Shown: positions 6,351-9,265 of the stretch, in pieces
How positions within the stretch are numbered: the first letter of the stretch is position 1
Layout of the letters: the number at the start of each line of letters is the position of its first letter
From: Pseudomonadota bacterium
GTDB lineage: Bacteria; Desulfobacterota; Desulfovibrionia; Desulfovibrionales; Desulfovibrionaceae
Direction: 5' to 3'
Assembly (NCBI GenBank): GCA_018822065.1
Contig: JAHJKV010000185.1
Location: 1 to 9,265, forward strand
DNA: 9,265 nt
The notes under the pieces: model-generated
What the model saw: the letters and a program-made list of their open reading frames with translations, nothing else
Databases searched by the model: none
What the model was told of the DNA's origin: nothing
Position numbers and translations under genes: made by a program

Positions 6351-7265
6351 ATGAAAAACCAAGTCGACGTGCTCATCAATGTGTGTGGAAAGCCCTACCA
6401 GACAGCCCTGTCACTGCTTTCCCTGGAGCGCGAATGTGGCCAGCATATAGACCGGATCTATTTTGTTGAAGAGAATACCAAGTATTACAATATCGATGTG
6501 CATACCGGGCTTCACGGCTTTGTTCTTGAGCGTCTGAAAGATAAAATCACCTACATCATGCCTGATCAATGGAATTACTGTTTCCCATTGGAATTCGAGA
6601 AACTGGGAGACAAGGAATACCGCCATTCCATCCGCTACCAGTATGGCTGGGAGATGACCGACAAGGACTATGTGCTCGTCATTCATAACGATGTGCGGTT
6701 TCATGGAGACGCCGTTGCCGCCATGATCGAGCATCTCGGCGAGAACATCGCCATTGGTCATGTGGGCCAGTGCTGGTACTGTCCTGCGGCCTTCACCGGG
6801 AAATGCGACTCCGACCACCATCTCGACTATCGGCCTTCCTTCAGCGAATTGCGCGAGATGTATATGCACACCCGGGCACCGGAGGGAGAGCACATGCGGG
6901 CCTATCATCTGCCCCGCATGCACAAGATGTTCGAGCAGCAACCCTGGCCCCTGCCCGAATGCCGGGTCAACGAGTGGTGTGCGCTCATCGACATGAAAAA
7001 GGCCCGCAAGATCACGGTTCCCCATGGCCGGGCCACTCCCTTTGGTGCCATCCTCAATGTCGGAAAGCAGATTCTCGATGTCGGATGCCAATGGTTTCGT
7101 GATGTGCATGTACGCGGGTACACCTGCAAGAATTTCGACATCTACCAGTACATGCATCATGATGTCCCCCCCACAGGCCAGCCCACCCTTCTCGACAAGG
7201 ACCGCTACATGGACCGTGAACGTGCGGCCCTGGACCTCCTGCAAAAGGAATTCGGACACCCCTGA
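6351..7265 (+). CDS. Putative glycosyltransferase (GT-A fold, GT2-like)
   Basis: The 304-residue soluble protein begins MKNQVDVLINVCGKPYQTAL, a first beta-strand with the sort of Val-Leu-Ile core seen in GT2-like nucleotide-sugar transferases. YVLVIHNDVRFHG (107-119) fits the strand and DxD-like metal-binding position, here His-Asn-Asp (112-114), comparable to the NND variant of some GT2 enzymes. No signal peptide or membrane helix is visible, so it probably acts in the cytoplasm on a cell-surface glycan. Nine cysteines are present, including C141-x2-C144-x7-C152 in the middle of the enzyme, which is unusual. Late motifs (HVRGYTCKNFDIYQYMHHD, about 253-271) are rich in His and aromatics, as in acceptor sites. 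The gene is alone, without other polysaccharide genes, and is followed by a hairpin. Substrate cannot be told. The GT assignment is from fold-level motifs only. Confidence 0.6.
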   Translation: MKNQVDVLINVCGKPYQTALSLLSLERECGQHIDRIYFVEENTKYYNIDVHTGLHGFVLERLKDKITYIMPDQWNYCFPLEFEKLGDKEYRHSIRYQYGWEMTDKDYVLVIHNDVRFHGDAVAAMIEHLGENIAIGHVGQCWYCPAAFTGKCDSDHHLDYRPSFSELREMYMHTRAPEGEHMRAYHLPRMHKMFEQQPWPLPECRVNEWCALIDMKKARKITVPHGRATPFGAILNVGKQILDVGCQWFRDVHVRGYTCKNFDIYQYMHHDVPPTGQPTLLDKDRYMDRERAALDLLQKEFGHP

Positions 7266-7475
7266 GTCTGCTTGCTGCTCTGTGGCGCAACGTCTCAGCA
7301 GGTGAACTCTTTTCCACCATCAATGGTCCACATGGATGGGCGCTTGATCGGCTCGTGTGACAGTGCCGCATCAGTTGCGGCGTGGTCATGTGGAGAATGT
7401 TCCTAGACGGTCGGTGGTTGAATACTTCAGCTTTGGCGCGAGTCGCTCAGCGACAGAGGGATAGAGCAATTGAAA
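7266..7475. other. Non-coding stretch after the glycosyltransferase gene
   Basis: About 210 bp without a supported gene. Two small inverted repeats are seen: GCCGCA-TCAGT-TGCGGC (7365-7381) and GTCGC-TCA-GCGAC (7442-7454). I see no promoter or RNA gene. Confidence 0.4.
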
Positions 7476-7500
7476 GGGGCCGGCGAAGCCGGCCCCTCTT
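7476..7500 (+). terminator. GC-rich hairpin, probable terminator cut by the IS
   Basis: GGGGCCGGC (7476-7484) and GCCGGCCCC (7488-7496) form a perfect 9-bp stem with a GAA loop, followed by TCTT only. The short T-tract is explained if the insertion sequence, whose inverted repeat begins at 7497, entered directly after the stem and displaced the rest of the tract. It would end transcription from the gene at 6351-7265, though it lies 210 bp downstream. Confidence 0.55.
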
Positions 7501-7509
7501 GCGTTTGGC
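7497..7509 (+). repeat. left terminal inverted repeat of the IS
   Basis: TCTTGCGTTTGGC matches the reverse complement of 9253-9265 at 11 of 13 positions; similarity stops inward of 7509. The match may extend outward, but its partner lies beyond the window. Confidence 0.75.
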
Positions 7510-7560
7510 CCTTTGACCAGACAACTTCACCCTCTTCTCTGCATATTTCTTGATATTCCG

Positions 7561-7566
7561 TATAAT
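7561..7566 (+). promoter_or_regulatory. candidate -10 box for the IS genes
   Basis: A consensus TATAAT lies 61 bp before the ATG of the AbrB-like gene. The hexamer 17 bp upstream, TCTGCA (7538-7543), is a poor -35 box (3 of 6), so the promoter would be weak, as is common in insertion sequences. Confidence 0.4.
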
Positions 7567-7593
7567 ACGCTTGACTTTTCTGTCACCATGTTG

Positions 7594-7611
7594 TCTAGTC
7601 ATACAACTAGA
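7594..7611. promoter_or_regulatory. inverted repeat, possible operator or leader hairpin of the IS
   Basis: TCTAGT-CATACA-ACTAGA is a perfect 6-bp inverted repeat placed just before the ribosome binding site (AGGAGG, 7616-7621) of the AbrB-like gene. It may be a binding site for that dimeric protein, or an RNA hairpin that tunes translation. Confidence 0.35.
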
Positions 7612-7626
7612 TATCAGGAGGTGTCC

Positions 7627-7833
7627 ATGGGATTTCCGACCAAGGTGCAGCTTATCAGGCGAAAGACCAGTGAGCAGTGGTACATCAACTTTCCGGCTGC
7701 AATCGCCCAGGCCATGGAATTCAAGAAGGGAGAGGTGGTCGAATGGGTTATCGAGGACAAGTCGCAACTTGTCCTTCAGCGCAACAACCCGCCGAAGTCG
7801 GGTATAAAAAAAACTCCGCAAAACGCTGATTGA
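7627..7833 (+). CDS. SpoVT/AbrB-like small DNA-binding protein of the IS
   Basis: The 68-residue product begins MGFPTKVQLIRRKTSEQWYI. Residues 5-52 fit the swapped-hairpin AbrB/MazE/SpoVT fold: a strand VQLIRR, the NFPAAIAQAMEF helix in place of the usual IPKALAEAL, then KKGEVVEWVIEDKSQLVLQR. Such proteins bind DNA as dimers. The ATG at 7627 is chosen over the open frame back to 7513 because AGGAGG stands 5 nt upstream and the fold starts here. Near its end the gene crosses a run of eight A (7806-7813) and stops at 7833, while the transposase frame is +1 to it. In this element it is probably either a regulator or the N-terminal domain of a fused transposase made by frame change. Confidence 0.75.
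   Translation: MGFPTKVQLIRRKTSEQWYINFPAAIAQAMEFKKGEVVEWVIEDKSQLVLQRNNPPKSGIKKTPQNAD
7806..7813 (+). other. run of eight A at the junction of the two IS frames
   Basis: The run is read as ATA AAA AAA AC in the AbrB-like frame. The transposase frame (+1) opens directly after a TAA at 7805-7807 inside the run. Loss of one A, or gain of two, would join both frames; a -1 shift would hit TGA at 7827. Confidence 0.5.
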
Positions 7834-7912
7834 TGAGTTTGATTCCCTCTGGAAAGAAACTCGACAGGCGTTCTCGCAGAAACGGACATTCCTGAGAGCC
7901 AGACGACTTGCC

Positions 7913-9253
7913 ATGGGTGCACTGGTCGGTCTGGGGCGACGGACGGTGACCGGCATGCTGACCACAACAGGTCGACAGTTCGTTGATTGGTCTGCGGATT
8001 ACAGGGTGTTTGGGCATGGGCGGTTTTGCGTGGGCGAACTGTTCAGTGTGCCACGCCGGGCGGTTCTCGAAAACCTGGACTCCGAGGAGCCCTTTGTGGC
8101 CATGATGGATGACACCTTGATCCGAAAGAAAGGCAGGAAGGTCTCAGGAACTTCCTGGCGTCGAGATCCCCTCGGCCCTCCATTTTGTACGAATTTCATT
8201 TGGGGGCAGCGCTTTCTCCAAGTCTCCGCCGCATTACCCGAAGGGCCGGGAGCCGCCAGGGCACGGGCGATCCCCATTGATCTCGCCCATTGCCCCAGCC
8301 CGCGAAAGCCAAGGAAGAATGCCTCGTCTGAGGATTGGGCCTTGTACAAACTGGCGCAGAAGCAAACAAACATCAGCCGCAAAGGAGCGGAAAGACTCTG
8401 GCACTTGCGCAACGAACTGGATCAGGACAACGCGGAAAGGAAACTTCTCATGGTCGCAGACGGAGGATTTACCAATGGCACGGTGCTCAAAAGCATGCCG
8501 CCCCGGACAGAGTTCATCGGACGTCTCCGCAAGGATGCGAAATTGTACTCCCTTCCAGGAGATGAGGCCCCTCGGCGCGGACGAAAGCGTGCTTACGGAG
8601 ACCGCCTGTCCACCCCAGAGGAGATGCGGCGGAACAAGTCGATCCCGTGGCAAAAAGTTCGAGCTCATGCTGCTGGTGAAATGCGTGAATTCCAAGTGAA
8701 ATCAATTGGTCCTGTTCGCTGGCGTAGCGCTGGCGGAGGGCACGATCTGCGGTTGGTGATTATCCGCCCCCTTGGCTATCGCCTGACAAAGCAATCCCCA
8801 TTGAATTACCGCAATCCCGCGTACTTGATCTGTACCGATCCGAACCTTCCGTTGGAAAAAGTCCTCCAAAGCTACATCTGGCGCTGGGAAATCGAAGTCA
8901 ATTTTCGTGACGAAAAAACCTTGCTCGGTATCGGCCAGGCACAGGTGAGAACAGAGAAAGCAGTGGAGTTCGTCCCTGCGTTGCTGGTCGCTGCCTATGC
9001 AATGCTCCTGGTGGCTGGTCACCGGGTCTATAAAACTGGTGACAAAGTCTTCCCAAAGCCGAAATGGCGCAAGAAAACACCGAATTCCAGGATGACCACA
9101 GAGCAATTGATAGGTCTGACGCGCATTGAATTATGGAGTGAAGACATGGGGTTGGATAATATCTCCAGCTTCGTCTCGCAGGTGGACCAGCCACAGAAGC
9201 CGGAGAAAATCGGGAGACACCTTCCTGCGGCGATTTTGTACGCTACTGGATAG
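7913..9253 (+). CDS. DDE transposase of the IS (IS4/IS701-like, YREK motif)
   Basis: From the first ATG the product has 446 residues and should catalyse cut-and-paste movement of the element. The catalytic triad is visible: an Asp in FVAMMDDTLIRKKG (D66 or D67), Asp183 in LLMVADGGFTN, and Glu328 in YIWRWEIEVNFRDEK. The last fits exactly the Y-(2)-R-(3)-E-(6)-K signature of IS4/IS701-type enzymes. GTSWRRDPLGPPF (79-91) and FIWGQRF (95-101) are also conserved in relatives as I recall them. The ATG at 7913 has only a poor ribosome binding site. The same frame is open back to 7808, and the segment FDSLWKETRQAFSQKRTFLR just before it looks like genuine transposase sequence. The real N-terminus is therefore upstream, with possible non-ATG starts CTG 7826 or ATT 7829, or a fusion to the AbrB-like ORF. 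The rest appears intact to the stop at 9251-9253. Confidence 0.85.
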   Translation: MGALVGLGRRTVTGMLTTTGRQFVDWSADYRVFGHGRFCVGELFSVPRRAVLENLDSEEPFVAMMDDTLIRKKGRKVSGTSWRRDPLGPPFCTNFIWGQRFLQVSAALPEGPGAARARAIPIDLAHCPSPRKPRKNASSEDWALYKLAQKQTNISRKGAERLWHLRNELDQDNAERKLLMVADGGFTNGTVLKSMPPRTEFIGRLRKDAKLYSLPGDEAPRRGRKRAYGDRLSTPEEMRRNKSIPWQKVRAHAAGEMREFQVKSIGPVRWRSAGGGHDLRLVIIRPLGYRLTKQSPLNYRNPAYLICTDPNLPLEKVLQSYIWRWEIEVNFRDEKTLLGIGQAQVRTEKAVEFVPALLVAAYAMLLVAGHRVYKTGDKVFPKPKWRKKTPNSRMTTEQLIGLTRIELWSEDMGLDNISSFVSQVDQPQKPEKIGRHLPAAILYATG

Positions 9254-9265
9254 CCAAACACGAGA
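9253..9265 (-). repeat. right terminal inverted repeat of the IS
   Basis: GCCAAACACGAGA is the partner of the left repeat (11 of 13). Its first base is the last base of the transposase stop codon, and its end is the window end, so its full length is unknown. Confidence 0.75.

Larger units (their letters stand above)
7497..9265 (+). mobile_element. Insertion sequence, about 1.77 kb (DDE transposase plus SpoVT/AbrB-like ORF)
   Basis: The element is bounded by imperfect 13-bp inverted repeats: TCTTGCGTTTGGC at 7497-7509 and, reverse-complemented, TCTCGTGTTTGGC at 9253-9265 (11 of 13 match). It contains two consecutive plus-strand reading frames, a 68-residue AbrB-like protein and a DDE transposase, with a small control region in front. 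The transposase stop codon overlaps the first base of the right repeat, as in compact IS elements. The right repeat coincides with the end of the window, so the repeat may be longer and a target duplication cannot be seen. The transposase signatures suggest the IS4/IS701-like group or an ISNCY relative; I cannot name the exact IS. Confidence 0.8.

Noticed and set aside
6411..7259. Minus-strand open frame of 282 codons opposite the glycosyltransferase gene
   Set aside because: The plus frame has a ribosome binding site and GT-like motifs. The minus frame has no recognisable motif and is best seen as its shadow, though GC-rich codon bias makes this less than certain.
7806..7829. Classical -1 ribosomal frameshift at the A run in the IS
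   Set aside because: The -1 frame ends at TGA 7827-7829, and the transposase is in the +1 frame, so a -1 shift does not produce the fusion.

Overview
The window (9,265 bp, GC-rich) looks like chromosomal DNA from a Gram-negative sulfate reducer of the Desulfovibrio/Pseudodesulfovibrio kind. This is an inference from protein resemblance (the stator pair, bactofilin, Tex and the AI-2E-type permease) and is not proven. It holds an ordinary housekeeping stretch, one unusual motility-type operon and, at the right edge, an apparently complete insertion sequence.

Left part, minus strand (1-2993). A leftward gene series begins at a good sigma70-type promoter (2965-2993), with an 18-bp perfect palindrome lying on its transcription start. 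The first gene (1677-2849) encodes a 390-residue protein with an N-terminal cyclic-nucleotide-binding domain, a winged-helix-like part, an excisionase-like HTH, and a C-terminal segment that aligns without gaps to the torque-generating C-terminal domain of the flagellar switch protein FliG. Its stop codon overlaps the GTG start of a PomA-type motA. A PomB-type motB follows 17 bp later, and then the beginning of an AI-2E-family permease that runs off the left edge. A sensor carrying a rotor-like domain, made together with its own stator, is the most notable system here.

Centre, plus strand (3005-3805). A bactofilin gene and a 54-residue lysine-tailed small protein are transcribed divergently from the stator operon and end at a strong terminator. 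That terminator can also serve the convergent tex gene (3858-6008, minus strand), which encodes a full-length Tex RNA-binding protein. The 342 bp upstream of tex hold no gene, only an imperfect hairpin and a tandem 8-bp repeat. They are followed by a lone plus-strand gene for a probable GT-A-type glycosyltransferase (6351-7265).

Right part (7266-9265). After a GC-rich hairpin comes an IS of about 1.77 kb bounded by 13-bp imperfect inverted repeats (7497-7509 and 9253-9265, 11 of 13 matching). It encodes a SpoVT/AbrB-like small DNA-binding protein and, in the +1 frame after a run of eight A, a DDE transposase with the YREK signature. The N-terminal part of the transposase lies upstream of its first ATG. 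This suggests either frameshifting or slippage at the A run, or a one-base lesion.
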